Origin: Clostridia bacterium
Lineage (GTDB): Bacteria > Bacillota > DSM-521 > Neomoorellales > Neomoorellaceae
DNA length: 64,000 nt
Reading direction: 5' to 3'
NCBI GenBank assembly: GCA_030445865.1
Contig: JASUSV010000003.1
Span: forward strand, 1-64,000
Shown here in pieces: positions 50,586 to 57,982 of the stretch; within the stretch, counting starts at the first letter, position 1; each line of letters begins with the position of its first letter. The notes under the pieces are model-generated. The model was not told where the DNA came from. It worked only from the letters and a program-made list of their open reading frames with translations, and did not search any database. The translations under genes were made by a program, and so were the position numbers.

Positions 50586-51572
50586 GTGGCTGAAGTTTTA
50601 AGCCAGGCGGAGATCGATTCCTTATTGCAGGCTCTTACTACCGGCGTAGTTAAGGCAGAAGAGTTGCAAAAGGAAGCGGCGCAGCCCAAAGCAAAACGTT
50701 ACGATTTCCGCCGGCCGAACAAATTTTCTAAGGAACACCTTCGTACTCTCTACATGATCCACGAAAATTACGGCCGCCTGGTGGCCAATTTTCTTTCCGC
50801 CTATTTAAGGGCCAACGTGCAGATAAAAATCAATTCTGTGGAGCAGATGACTTACGAGGATTTTATCGTGTCGTTGCCCACTCCAACTTTAATGACGGTC
50901 TTTTCCATGGAACCCTTAAAAGGTTCTGCGGTGCTGGAGACCAACCTGGCTTTCGTTTTTCCCATTATAGATCTGCTTTTCGGCGGTTCGGGCGAAATGC
51001 CGGCCAAAGTAAGGGAGTTAACCGAAATCGAGCTCCACGTTTTGCGCCGCTTGAGTAGCCGTATCTTAGAGCAACTTATTTATGTATGGTCCGACGTTTA
51101 CCCCGTCAAGCCCAAAGTGGAATCTGTGGAGACCAATCCCCAGTTTGCCCAGGTGATTTCGCCTAATGAGACGGCGGCCATTATTACCCTGGCCAGCAAT
51201 ATTAACGGACACGAGGGTTTGATGAACCTGTGCCTGCCTTTTATGCTTTTGGAGCCGGTTATCTCTCGGCTGTCGGCCAGCCAGTGGTTTGCCGCCTTAA
51301 GGGAAGGCGAGGCCAGGCCCGATTACCGGGATAAGGTTGCCGCAATCTTAAACAATATCCCTGTAAAATTAATCGCCTATTGCGGCCGCACCCGGCTGAC
51401 GGTAAGAGAGTTCATCCATTTACAGGAAGGGGACGTTATCGCCCTGGACAATTCCATCGGCGACGACCTGGAATTACACGTCGATGGCTACTTGAAATTT
51501 AAAGTCCAGCCGGGGCTGGTAGGTAAAAAAATTGCGGTTCAGGTGACGGAGGTATTGCAAAATGGCAGATAA
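50586..51572 (+). CDS. fliM: Motor switch protein FliM
   Basis: About 328 residues. The N-terminal CheY-P-binding peptide is LSQAEIDSLLQAL, followed by the CheC-like middle domain (PNKFSKEHLRTLYMIHENYGRL) and a C-terminal SpoA domain (LTVREFIHLQEGDVIALDNSIGD). The GTG at 50586 has GGGAGGGG 5 nt upstream, with an ATG at 50571 as alternative. It overlaps fliY by 11 bp. Confidence 0.96.
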   Translation: MAEVLSQAEIDSLLQALTTGVVKAEELQKEAAQPKAKRYDFRRPNKFSKEHLRTLYMIHENYGRLVANFLSAYLRANVQIKINSVEQMTYEDFIVSLPTPTLMTVFSMEPLKGSAVLETNLAFVFPIIDLLFGGSGEMPAKVRELTEIELHVLRRLSSRILEQLIYVWSDVYPVKPKVESVETNPQFAQVISPNETAAIITLASNINGHEGLMNLCLPFMLLEPVISRLSASQWFAALREGEARPDYRDKVAAILNNIPVKLIAYCGRTRLTVREFIHLQEGDVIALDNSIGDDLELHVDGYLKFKVQPGLVGKKIAVQVTEVLQNGR

Positions 51573-52629
51573 TTTTCTTTCCCAGGAGGAGATAGACGCC
51601 CTTTTGAAAGGAACTTTTAGAGGCGAGGTGGCGGACAAAGACCTTACCGAGACGGAGAAAGATGTCTTAGGCGAAATCGGCAATATTTCTATGGGGAGCG
51701 CGGCCACAACCCTCTCTCAGATTTTAAATAAAAGAGTAACTATTACTACACCTTCTGTCAGGGTAACGACACCTAAGGAGTTATTTGAAAGTTTTGAAGT
51801 ACCTTATCTAGCGGTAGAAGTTACGTTTACCGAGGGTTTAGAAGGAGTCAATCTCCTGATCATAAAGGTCAGCGATGCCTCGGTAATTGCCGACCTGATG
51901 ATGGGCGGCAGCGGCCTGGCTAAAAGCGAAGTGCTTACCGAAATACAGATCAGCGCCGTGGCGGAAGCCATGAACCAGATGATCGGTTCGGCAGCCACTT
52001 CCATGTCTACCATATTTCAGCGCAGCGTTAAAATCTCGCCACCTACCGTTACGCCGGTAGATCTTACGGGCGAAAGCCTGCCTTCGCCCTGGCCGACGGA
52101 CAGCAAAATCGCCGTCGTATCTTTTAAGATGGAAATAGAGGGCCTGGTAAACAGCGAAATTATGCAGGTTATGCCCCTGGAAATTGCTAAATTAGAAGCC
52201 GATCTGCTATTAAATCCTTCTCAAACCGGCATTTCGGAAATACCCCCGGCCGGAGATCCCGCTGGAGCGCCGCAGGATTTCGGGGCCGGCGAGGTAGCAA
52301 TACCTCCGGCTCAGCCCGATGGCAACGGGGAAAACCGCCGGCCGCCTGCTGTGGTTGGGGCCAGTGCCCGCAATCTGGACCTAATTTTGGATGTACCTTT
52401 GGATATTTCGGTGGTGCTTGGGGAAACCGACAAGCCTATCCGCGATATTTTAGAATTGGCGCCAGGCGCCATTGTCGAGCTAGAAAGAAACGCCGACGAG
52501 CCGGTTGAAATTTTAGTTAACGGCACTTTAATTGCCCGCGGCGAAGTAGTTATAGTTAATGAAAACTTCGGTGTCCGCATTACCGATATCCTCGATCCCT
52601 ACGAACGGGTTAATCAGTTGAGGAAATAG
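51562..52629 (+). CDS. fliY: Motor switch phosphatase FliY
   Basis: 355 residues in three parts. An EIDALL CheY-docking peptide lies near residue 10. A CheC-like domain holds two active-site helices (DVLGEIGN; SAVAEAMN). After a Pro/Gly linker comes a C-terminal FliN domain (LDVPLDISVVLGETDKPIRDIL; GTLIARGEVVIVNENFGVRI). It is both a structural switch component and a CheY-P phosphatase. A separate FliN at 36.4 kb suggests a mixed C-ring. Confidence 0.96.
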   Translation: MADNFLSQEEIDALLKGTFRGEVADKDLTETEKDVLGEIGNISMGSAATTLSQILNKRVTITTPSVRVTTPKELFESFEVPYLAVEVTFTEGLEGVNLLIIKVSDASVIADLMMGGSGLAKSEVLTEIQISAVAEAMNQMIGSAATSMSTIFQRSVKISPPTVTPVDLTGESLPSPWPTDSKIAVVSFKMEIEGLVNSEIMQVMPLEIAKLEADLLLNPSQTGISEIPPAGDPAGAPQDFGAGEVAIPPAQPDGNGENRRPPAVVGASARNLDLILDVPLDISVVLGETDKPIRDILELAPGAIVELERNADEPVEILVNGTLIARGEVVIVNENFGVRITDILDPYERVNQLRK

Positions 52630-52652
52630 GAGGCTACACCGATTAAATTTAA

Positions 52653-52678
52653 GGCCGGAAAGTTTAAACTTTCCGGCC
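52653..52678. terminator. 26-bp palindrome between convergent genes
   Basis: GGCCGGAAAGTTT followed by its exact reverse complement AAACTTTCCGGCC. It lies between the ends of fliY (+) and the SASP gene (-), as expected for a shared terminator. The T-run is weak on the plus side and AT-rich on the minus side. Confidence 0.6.
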
Positions 52679-52687
52679 GGTGTGCAG

Positions 52688-52864
52688 CTAGCGGTTATTC
52701 ACCAGGCTGCGTTCTGCCCTTTCAATGGCCAGCCGTACCAGGTTACCGCATTGCCGGGAAGGTACGCTGCCCCAGCCCTCGGTAGCCACAGTATCGGCGA
52801 CACCCAGCTCTTTGGCCAATTCCCATTTGAGAGCATCAGACATGATCCCACGTCTGCGCGCCAT
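52688..52864 (-). CDS. Alpha/beta-type small acid-soluble spore protein
   Basis: 58 residues: MARRRGIMSDALKWELAKEL, then GVADTVATEGWGSV and a second helix with CGNLVRLAIERAE. This is the SASP family that coats and protects DNA in dormant spores. The ELAKELG region is the usual site of cleavage by the germination protease. The ATG is preceded by AAGGAGGTT. A member of the SspF-like short class. It indicates a spore-forming host. Presumably transcribed by forespore sigma-G, although no promoter was assigned. Confidence 0.93.
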   Translation of the reverse strand: MARRRGIMSDALKWELAKELGVADTVATEGWGSVPSRQCGNLVRLAIERAERSLVNNR

Positions 52865-53023
52865 GGCCCAACCTCCTTAAATTTTTTGCTGCACACCTTA
52901 TTTTATTTTTTACCTTGTTTAAGGGCCTCATGCTGGCTTTTTTATGGTTGGGCTGCGCATAACCTGGTGGCTCGCTTAAAAATTAAAAATTGGCCGCGTT
53001 TATAGGGCCCGGTCGCCTGCTTT

Positions 53024-53512
53024 TTAGTGGATTTTGACGTCATCGGCTCCGTGATTTTGTAAAATTTTTTGGGCTTCGTCGGCCTTCCGTTCGTTGGCGC
53101 GGACGGAAACCATAATTTTTCCCTGGCGCACTTCGTTTTCGTAGCGCCGTCCTTCGGCTTCCGGGATGCCCCAGTCAAGGAGACCGCCGGCGATCCCGCC
53201 GGTGGCTGCCCCCGAAAGAAGGCCGGCGATGGGGCCGGCAGCGATAAGAGGCCCTAGACCCGGTAATACGAGAGCTCCGGCGCCGGCGGCCAGCCCGGCT
53301 AAACCTCCGAGTACGCTCCCGGTGGTAATGCCGTCGCCTATACCTCCGGTATCAATACCCATGTTTAGGCCCCCTTCGGCGGTGCCCTCCTGGCGGCCCT
53401 TATTGCGGGCGAGAAGGGAAATTTCTCGGTCAAAGCCTGCCCGGCGCAGGTCGCTGACGGCTTCTTTAGCTACCTGTTCGGACCTGAAAATCCCCACTAC
53501 TGTTCTGGTCAC
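53024..53512 (-). CDS. General stress protein 17M-like membrane-associated protein
   Basis: 162 residues from a GTG with AAGGAGG upstream. The N-terminal YflT-like domain (VVGIFRSEQVAKEAVSDLRR) is followed by a long Gly/Ala-rich hydrophobic stretch (about residues 60-115, with GAGALVLPGLGPLIAAGP) resembling a glycine zipper. It ends in a charged fold with RYENEVRQGKIMVSVRAN. Function unknown. Such proteins are stress-induced in Bacillus. Divergent from the flavoprotein gene, across a perfect 18-bp palindrome. Confidence 0.75.
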   Translation of the reverse strand: MTRTVVGIFRSEQVAKEAVSDLRRAGFDREISLLARNKGRQEGTAEGGLNMGIDTGGIGDGITTGSVLGGLAGLAAGAGALVLPGLGPLIAAGPIAGLLSGAATGGIAGGLLDWGIPEAEGRRYENEVRQGKIMVSVRANERKADEAQKILQNHGADDVKIH

Positions 53513-53572
53513 TCCACTAACCTCCTTAATTTGTTTAAACCACGCTCTTATTATTGCCGAATTCGCGTTTTA

Positions 53573-53590
53573 AAATGCAATATTGCATTT
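53573..53590. promoter_or_regulatory. 18-bp perfect palindrome, possible operator
   Basis: AAATGCAAT followed by its exact complement ATTGCATTT. It lies in the 200-bp divergent region between the stress-protein gene and the flavoprotein gene. The length and symmetry fit a dimeric repressor site. No regulator is identified. Confidence 0.45.
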
Positions 53591-53712
53591 CCCTTGCCGG
53601 CGGACATAATTAATTATGGAGCCAAAAGTTTTCAGCACCCGCCCAAACTCCAGAATTAAAGGCCTGGGCTCGAGGCTGCAGCTAATAGCTAAGATAAAAA
53701 GGGGTTATTTGC

Positions 53713-54843
53713 ATGCGCTGGGACGTAATTGTGGTCGGAGGCGGCCCCGCCGGAGCGACGGTGGCGCGAAATCTAGCTACCCGGGGCATTCGTTGCCTTT
53801 TGCTGGAAAAGAAAAAAATGCCGCGCTATAAGCCTTGCGGCGGGGGTTTGACAGTTAAAACGATGAAAGAGCTTGAAGAGTTGCCGGCGGATTTAGTGCA
53901 GGATCAAACACAAAAAATTATTTTTTGTCATCGCGGAAAACAGCCTTTTGAACTGACTTTTCCGGAGCCGGTTCTCACCATGGTTATGCGTAATGATCTG
54001 GATGATTTTCTTTTTAAAAAGGCCGCCCAGGCCGGAGCAGAAGTAAAAGACGGTCTGGCGGTTGAGGCAGTTAGCGAAAATTGTGACGGGGTAGAAGTTA
54101 GGGCAGGAGGAGAGATTTATCAGGGCCGATTTTTAGTCGGCGCTGACGGCGCCCGGAGCGTAGTAGCCAGGCAGCTCGGTCTGAACCCCGTCCGTTCCCA
54201 GGGGATAACGCTGGAATGCGAGTTTCCTGTTGGGGAAGAGGTTCTCGCCCGTTACCGCCGCAGCGTATTACTGAGTTACGGTGGCATTCCCGGCGGCTAC
54301 GCCTGGGTCTTTCCGAAGAAAAAACACCTTTCGGTAGGAATAGGCTCTTTTAACCACCGCTTACGCAAATTAAAGACTTACTTGGAGAACTTTTTAAAGG
54401 ATCTGGGCCTGCCCCTCCCTCCTCCCGGTACCTGCCGGGCGGCCCTCCTGCCTACGGCTACCGGCGCCAGGTCGATTTTGCATAGCCAGCGGGCTTTAGT
54501 TACCGGCGATGCCGCCGGCCTGGCGGACCCCTTTACCGGGGAAGGCATTTATTATGCCCTGCGTAGCGCCAGGCTGGCTACCCAGGTGCTGGAACAGGCC
54601 TTAGCGGGTGAAGTTACCCTCGAAGCTTACAGCTTACGGATAGCCGGGGAGCTTTTGCCGGAATTAAGGCGGGCCGCCCAGATCGCCCGGGTGGTTTACC
54701 GGTTGACGCCTGTTGTCCATCGCCTGGTCCTGGCCAACCAGCAGGTGGCCGGCTGCCTGCTGGCGGTGCTCTGCGGCCGCTCCACTTACAGCGAACTATG
54801 GCAATACCTCAGGGGGAAGTACAGCCTTTTTAGGGGGGCTTAA
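53713..54843 (+). CDS. Geranylgeranyl-reductase-family FAD oxidoreductase
   Basis: 376 residues. The N-terminal dinucleotide-binding motif VVGGGPAGATVARNLA is followed by KPCGGGLT, then VGADGARSVVARQLG and TGDAAGLADPFTGEGIYYALRSA, the family pattern. Members reduce isoprenoid double bonds (menaquinone, archaeal lipids) or related substrates. The substrate here is unknown. The gene is single, with ATG at 53713. No obvious partner ferredoxin is adjacent, but an Hdr-Flx operon lies 1.7 kb away. Confidence 0.88.
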   Translation: MRWDVIVVGGGPAGATVARNLATRGIRCLLLEKKKMPRYKPCGGGLTVKTMKELEELPADLVQDQTQKIIFCHRGKQPFELTFPEPVLTMVMRNDLDDFLFKKAAQAGAEVKDGLAVEAVSENCDGVEVRAGGEIYQGRFLVGADGARSVVARQLGLNPVRSQGITLECEFPVGEEVLARYRRSVLLSYGGIPGGYAWVFPKKKHLSVGIGSFNHRLRKLKTYLENFLKDLGLPLPPPGTCRAALLPTATGARSILHSQRALVTGDAAGLADPFTGEGIYYALRSARLATQVLEQALAGEVTLEAYSLRIAGELLPELRRAAQIARVVYRLTPVVHRLVLANQQVAGCLLAVLCGRSTYSELWQYLRGKYSLFRGA

Positions 54844-55075
54844 AAAAGCCGGCCGTGAGTTGCTTGTCGGTGGGACGCCTTGCTCCATGTGTCGTGAAAA
54901 CGCGTTTCGGCTAAGAGGTGGTGGATACGGGCTGAGGGCGAGCGATTTGAGGTGGGAAGATACTTGTGCAGAACCAAAGGCTTTGCGGCGGTAAACGGGA
55001 TGGAGCAACGGCGGCCTCTTTAGAAACGATCAGTCGCGGTTTCCGGGGATTTGTCGGATTAAGCTTACCTATTGG
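54844..55075. other. Unassigned intergenic stretch
   Basis: About 230 bp with no supported gene, promoter or terminator between the flavoprotein stop and repeat copy C. A plus-strand frame running from inside the flavoprotein gene to about 54994 (ending CAEPKALRR) vaguely recalls degenerate insertion-sequence ends but cannot be assigned. Confidence 0.4.
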
Positions 55076-55328
55076 TGCTTCCGAAAGAAGTATGAAAATG
55101 CCGGGGATGCTGGCGTAAGGCGACTTTGGGCGAGCCCTGCGAGCCGTTGGCGAAACCGAGCCCGGAGGCGGGGCCGAGGACAGAGAGGCCTGCGGCCGGC
55201 CACTGAGGCAAGGATGCCGAATTGGCCGGGAACCCCGCCGGAGGGCGAGGGGGAGCCATACGGATCGCTGGCAAGCCCATCTGGAGCCGTCGCCAGCGCC
55301 CCGGCACGGAGAATGTTTCGGAAGCATC
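55076..55328 (+). mobile_element. Inverted-repeat element, copy C (long form)
   Basis: 253 bp. Left end TGCTTCCGAAAGAAG, right end TGTTTCGGAAGCATC. Flanks ACCTATTGG (55067-55075) and ACCTATTTT (55329-55337) share 7 of 9 bases at the same offset as the perfect 9-bp duplication of copy B. It carries the 158-bp block 55115-55272 found in copy A. It is inserted at the stop codon of the minus-strand transporter gene. Confidence 0.78.
55115..55272 (+). ncRNA. Candidate structured RNA inserted in copy C
   Basis: A near-duplicate of 23134-23292. The core 55176-55239 keeps CCGGCCA with TGGCCGG and the GGCA/TGCC hairpin. Small differences from copy A lie mostly outside the stems. Absent from copy B, where GCTGGC joins directly to GAGCCCAT. 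Strand assumed. Confidence 0.5.
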
Positions 55329-56256
55329 ACCTATTTTCCGGCAAGATCCAGGTGGTGACCCCGGCCAGAGCGCCTACCAGGGGCAGGGCGGCGAGGGAAG
55401 TAGCCACGTTAAAGAAAGTGTGAAAATGGGCTATCTGCCTGGCCATCGAAGGGGAGAGCCAGGATAAAAAAGAGCTTATGATGCCCAAGAAAGGAAGGAA
55501 AATGAAGGCCCCGAAGATGTTAAGTAAAAAATGAGCCAGGGCCGTCTGCTGAGCGGCTCGGGAAGCAAAAACGGCGGCTGCAAGGGCGGTTATGCAGGTA
55601 CCGATATTGGCCCCCAGCACCACGGTCAGGGCTGCAGGCAAGGGCAACAGCCCCTGGGCAGCCAATATCATAGTCAGGCTGGTTACAGCGCTGCTGGAAT
55701 GCAGTAGGGCGGTTACGATTACGCCCGCCAGGAGTCCCTGCCAGGGGGAGGCTGCGGCAGCCGCCAGGGGGCCTAATAAGGCGGGCGCTTCCCTCCAGGG
55801 TTGCAGGGCCTGGGTCAGCAAAGATAGGCTGAGAAAGATCATCCCGGTGCCAAGAAGGGTTAAACCCAGGGGACGGCTGCGTGCCGGTATAAGGAGCAAG
55901 AGGGAAACAAGCAGCATGGGTAGGGCCAATTCCTCCAGGTCGAAGGCCAGAATTTGTACCGTAACGCAGGTTCCGATGTTGGCGCCGAGGATGAGACCCA
56001 GGCTTTGCCGGAAGGAAATTAGGCCGGCATCAACAAGCCCAACGGTAAAGACGGTTGCGGCGGTGCTGGACTGTACCAGAGCCGTGGCCAGCGTACCCCA
56101 GCAGAGACCTCGCCAGGGAGTAGAGGCTGCCCGGCGCAAGATTTGCTCGAAGCGGTGCCGGGCCATGCCTGCCAGACCTTGCCGTAAAAACTGCATACCC
56201 ATCAAAAGCAGGCCTACACCCAAACTCAACTGCAGTAAAGCTATAGACAAGGCCAT
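55327..56256 (-). CDS. Na+/phosphate cotransporter II-family membrane protein
   Basis: 309 residues with two inverted copies of the Na/Pi cotransporter repeat, marked by VQSSTAATVFTVGL (with GANIGTCVTVQI) and LHSSSAVTSLTMIL (with GANIGTCITALA). About eight TM helices. It lacks the C-terminal PhoU-like domain of longer relatives. Likely imports phosphate or a similar anion with Na+. The stop TGA is formed across the junction with repeat copy C. Reading through the left flank instead gives TAA at the same codon, so the protein end seems unchanged by the insertion. Confidence 0.87.
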   Translation of the reverse strand: MALSIALLQLSLGVGLLLMGMQFLRQGLAGMARHRFEQILRRAASTPWRGLCWGTLATALVQSSTAATVFTVGLVDAGLISFRQSLGLILGANIGTCVTVQILAFDLEELALPMLLVSLLLLIPARSRPLGLTLLGTGMIFLSLSLLTQALQPWREAPALLGPLAAAAASPWQGLLAGVIVTALLHSSSAVTSLTMILAAQGLLPLPAALTVVLGANIGTCITALAAAVFASRAAQQTALAHFLLNIFGAFIFLPFLGIISSFLSWLSPSMARQIAHFHTFFNVATSLAALPLVGALAGVTTWILPENR

Positions 56257-56311
56257 TTCCTCCCTTTTGAGTTACCCCGGTGCGCGGGGGATAGCCCAGC
56301 CTTCCTGGGGC

Positions 56312-56340
56312 TTGTTTAGGTTTTGCCAGGGTGCTATACT
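56312..56340 (+). promoter_or_regulatory. Candidate sigma-A promoter of the hdr-flx operon
   Basis: TTGTTT (56312-56317), 17 bp, TATACT (56335-56340). Predicted transcription start near 56347, giving a leader of about 160 nt before hdrC. The only good match seen in the region. Confidence 0.5.
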
Positions 56341-56357
56341 TAAAAACGTAGAGCACG

Positions 56358-56390
56358 CCCTCTAGTACATACGGTAGAGGGTAATTTTTT
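56358..56390 (+). terminator. Leader hairpin with T-run (possible attenuator)
   Basis: CCCTCTA (56358-56364) pairs perfectly with TAGAGGG (56375-56381) across a 10-nt loop, followed by TAATTTTTT. It lies only about 10 nt after the predicted start of the hdr-flx transcript, and no plus-strand gene ends nearby, so it looks like a premature terminator or leader RNA. Confidence 0.5.
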
Positions 56391-56504
56391 ATGCTTTTTT
56401 CCGTTTATTGATGTTTATAAAGAGGATTTTTCCTCACGAAAAAGAATTAGTAATAAAATACACCATTTGAATTTACCATATTTTGTTAAAAAGAGGGGGA
56501 GATC

Positions 56505-57086
56505 ATGAAAGAGCGGCTGGAGCTGGCTGCGACCCTCAACCGGGACCGGGAGTTGCTGGACCGGGTGCAACGGGCCAGCGGCGTAAGTGTCAAGGATTGT
56601 TACCAGTGCGGTAAATGCTCGGCCGGCTGCCCGGCGGCCTTTGCCATGGACTATACGCCGCGCCAGGTTATCCGCCTGTTGCAGTTGGGTATGGTTGGCG
56701 AAGCCCTTAAAAGCCATACCATATGGGTCTGTGCTCATTGCCAGACGTGTTACACGCGTTGCCCTAAAGAAGTAGACTTGCCCAGGCTTATGGAAGCCTT
56801 GCGCCAAGAAGCCAAGAAGGCGGGCTTTATTGCCGAGAAGAATATTGATATCTTTGATCGGGCTTTCTTAAGCTCTGTGGAGCGCTATGGTCGCGTGCAT
56901 GAGATGGGTATGATGATACAGTTTAATCTGCAATCGCTACAACCTTTTAAAGACGCTCTCTTGGCTCCGCCGATGCTTTTAAACCGCAAACTGAATATCC
57001 TGCCGGAGAAGATTAAAGACGGCGGTGCCGTTAAGCGTATTTTTGCTAAAGTAAGGGCCGGGAATCAGGGAGGTGACGAGCATTGA
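56505..57086 (+). CDS. hdrC: Heterodisulfide reductase subunit C (HdrC)
   Basis: 193 residues. Two [4Fe-4S] ferredoxin motifs: CYQCGKCSAGCP from Cys32 and CAHCQTCYTRCP from Cys76. Soluble HdrC type, passing electrons between HdrA and HdrB. The C-terminal half has FDRAFLSSVERYGRVHEMG, common in bacterial HdrC. AAGAGGGGGAG precedes the ATG. It overlaps hdrB by 4 bp. Confidence 0.95.
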   Translation: MKERLELAATLNRDRELLDRVQRASGVSVKDCYQCGKCSAGCPAAFAMDYTPRQVIRLLQLGMVGEALKSHTIWVCAHCQTCYTRCPKEVDLPRLMEALRQEAKKAGFIAEKNIDIFDRAFLSSVERYGRVHEMGMMIQFNLQSLQPFKDALLAPPMLLNRKLNILPEKIKDGGAVKRIFAKVRAGNQGGDEH

Positions 57087-57982
57087 GGTATGCCTACTAT
57101 CCGGGTTGCTCCCTTCACGCCACCGCCATCGAATATAATCTCTCCGCTAAAGCTGTGGCCAAGCACCTGGGCCTAGATCTCTGGGAGATCCCCGAGTGGA
57201 ATTGCTGCGGTGCCTCCGCCGCTCACAATACAGACCACCTGCTGGCCCTGGCCCTGCCCGCCCGCAACCTGGCCCTGGCGGAAAAGGAAGGCCTGGACGT
57301 GGCCGTGCCCTGCGCCGCCTGTTTTAACCGCCTGCGGGCTGCGGAAGCGGCTGCCAGGGAATCCGAGAAAATGCGGGTCAGGCTGGCCGAAATAATCGAA
57401 ATGGATTACCGTGCCAGCAACCGGGCGCGCGCCTTTCTGGATATTATGGTCAACGAGGTTGGCCTGCAGGCAATTGAAACTATGGTGGTTAAGCCTTTGA
57501 CGGGCCTCAAAGTCGCCGCCTATTATGGCTGCCTGCTGGTGCGGCCGCCGAAGATTACAGCTTTTGACGACCCCGAAGATCCCCAAACGCTAGATAAGCT
57601 AATTACGTCCCTGGGCGGGACTGCGGTGCCCTGGGCATGTAAAACCGAGTGCTGCAGCGCCAGCCTCAGCCTGCCGCGGACGGATATGGGTTTAAAGATG
57701 GTCTACGAGATTTTGCGTCACGCCAAAGAAGCCGGGGCCGATTGCCTGGTGACGGCGTGCCCCCTGTGCATGTCCAACCTGGATATGCGCCAGGCTGGTG
57801 TAGAAGCCCGTTATAACGTTAAGCTGGGACTGCCCGTCTTTTACTTTACCGAACTCATGGGAATAGCTTTCGGTTACGCGCCGAAAGATCTCGGGGTACC
57901 CCGCCATTTTGTCAACCCCATACCTCTGCTGGAAGCCAGGGAGATTTTAAGGCATCCGGCCACAAGGAGGGAGCAAGGATGA
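57083..57982 (+). CDS. hdrB: Heterodisulfide reductase subunit B (HdrB)
   Basis: 299 residues. It has two CCG-type cysteine motifs that hold noncubane [4Fe-4S] clusters. The first is YPGCSL with CC at 41-42 and CAAC at 77-80. The second is CC at 190-191 (KTECCSAS) with CPLC at 226-229. It is the site of disulfide reduction in methanogens. In this organism the natural acceptor is unknown. TTG start overlapping hdrC, with a 4-bp overlap to hdrA. Confidence 0.95.
   Translation: MRYAYYPGCSLHATAIEYNLSAKAVAKHLGLDLWEIPEWNCCGASAAHNTDHLLALALPARNLALAEKEGLDVAVPCAACFNRLRAAEAAARESEKMRVRLAEIIEMDYRASNRARAFLDIMVNEVGLQAIETMVVKPLTGLKVAAYYGCLLVRPPKITAFDDPEDPQTLDKLITSLGGTAVPWACKTECCSASLSLPRTDMGLKMVYEILRHAKEAGADCLVTACPLCMSNLDMRQAGVEARYNVKLGLPVFYFTELMGIAFGYAPKDLGVPRHFVNPIPLLEAREILRHPATRREQG

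Noticed and set aside
54844-55075. Possible 3' end of an IS605/TnpB-type gene
   Set aside because: Only a vague resemblance of the terminal residues. No catalytic motif, ends or partner transposase could be identified.
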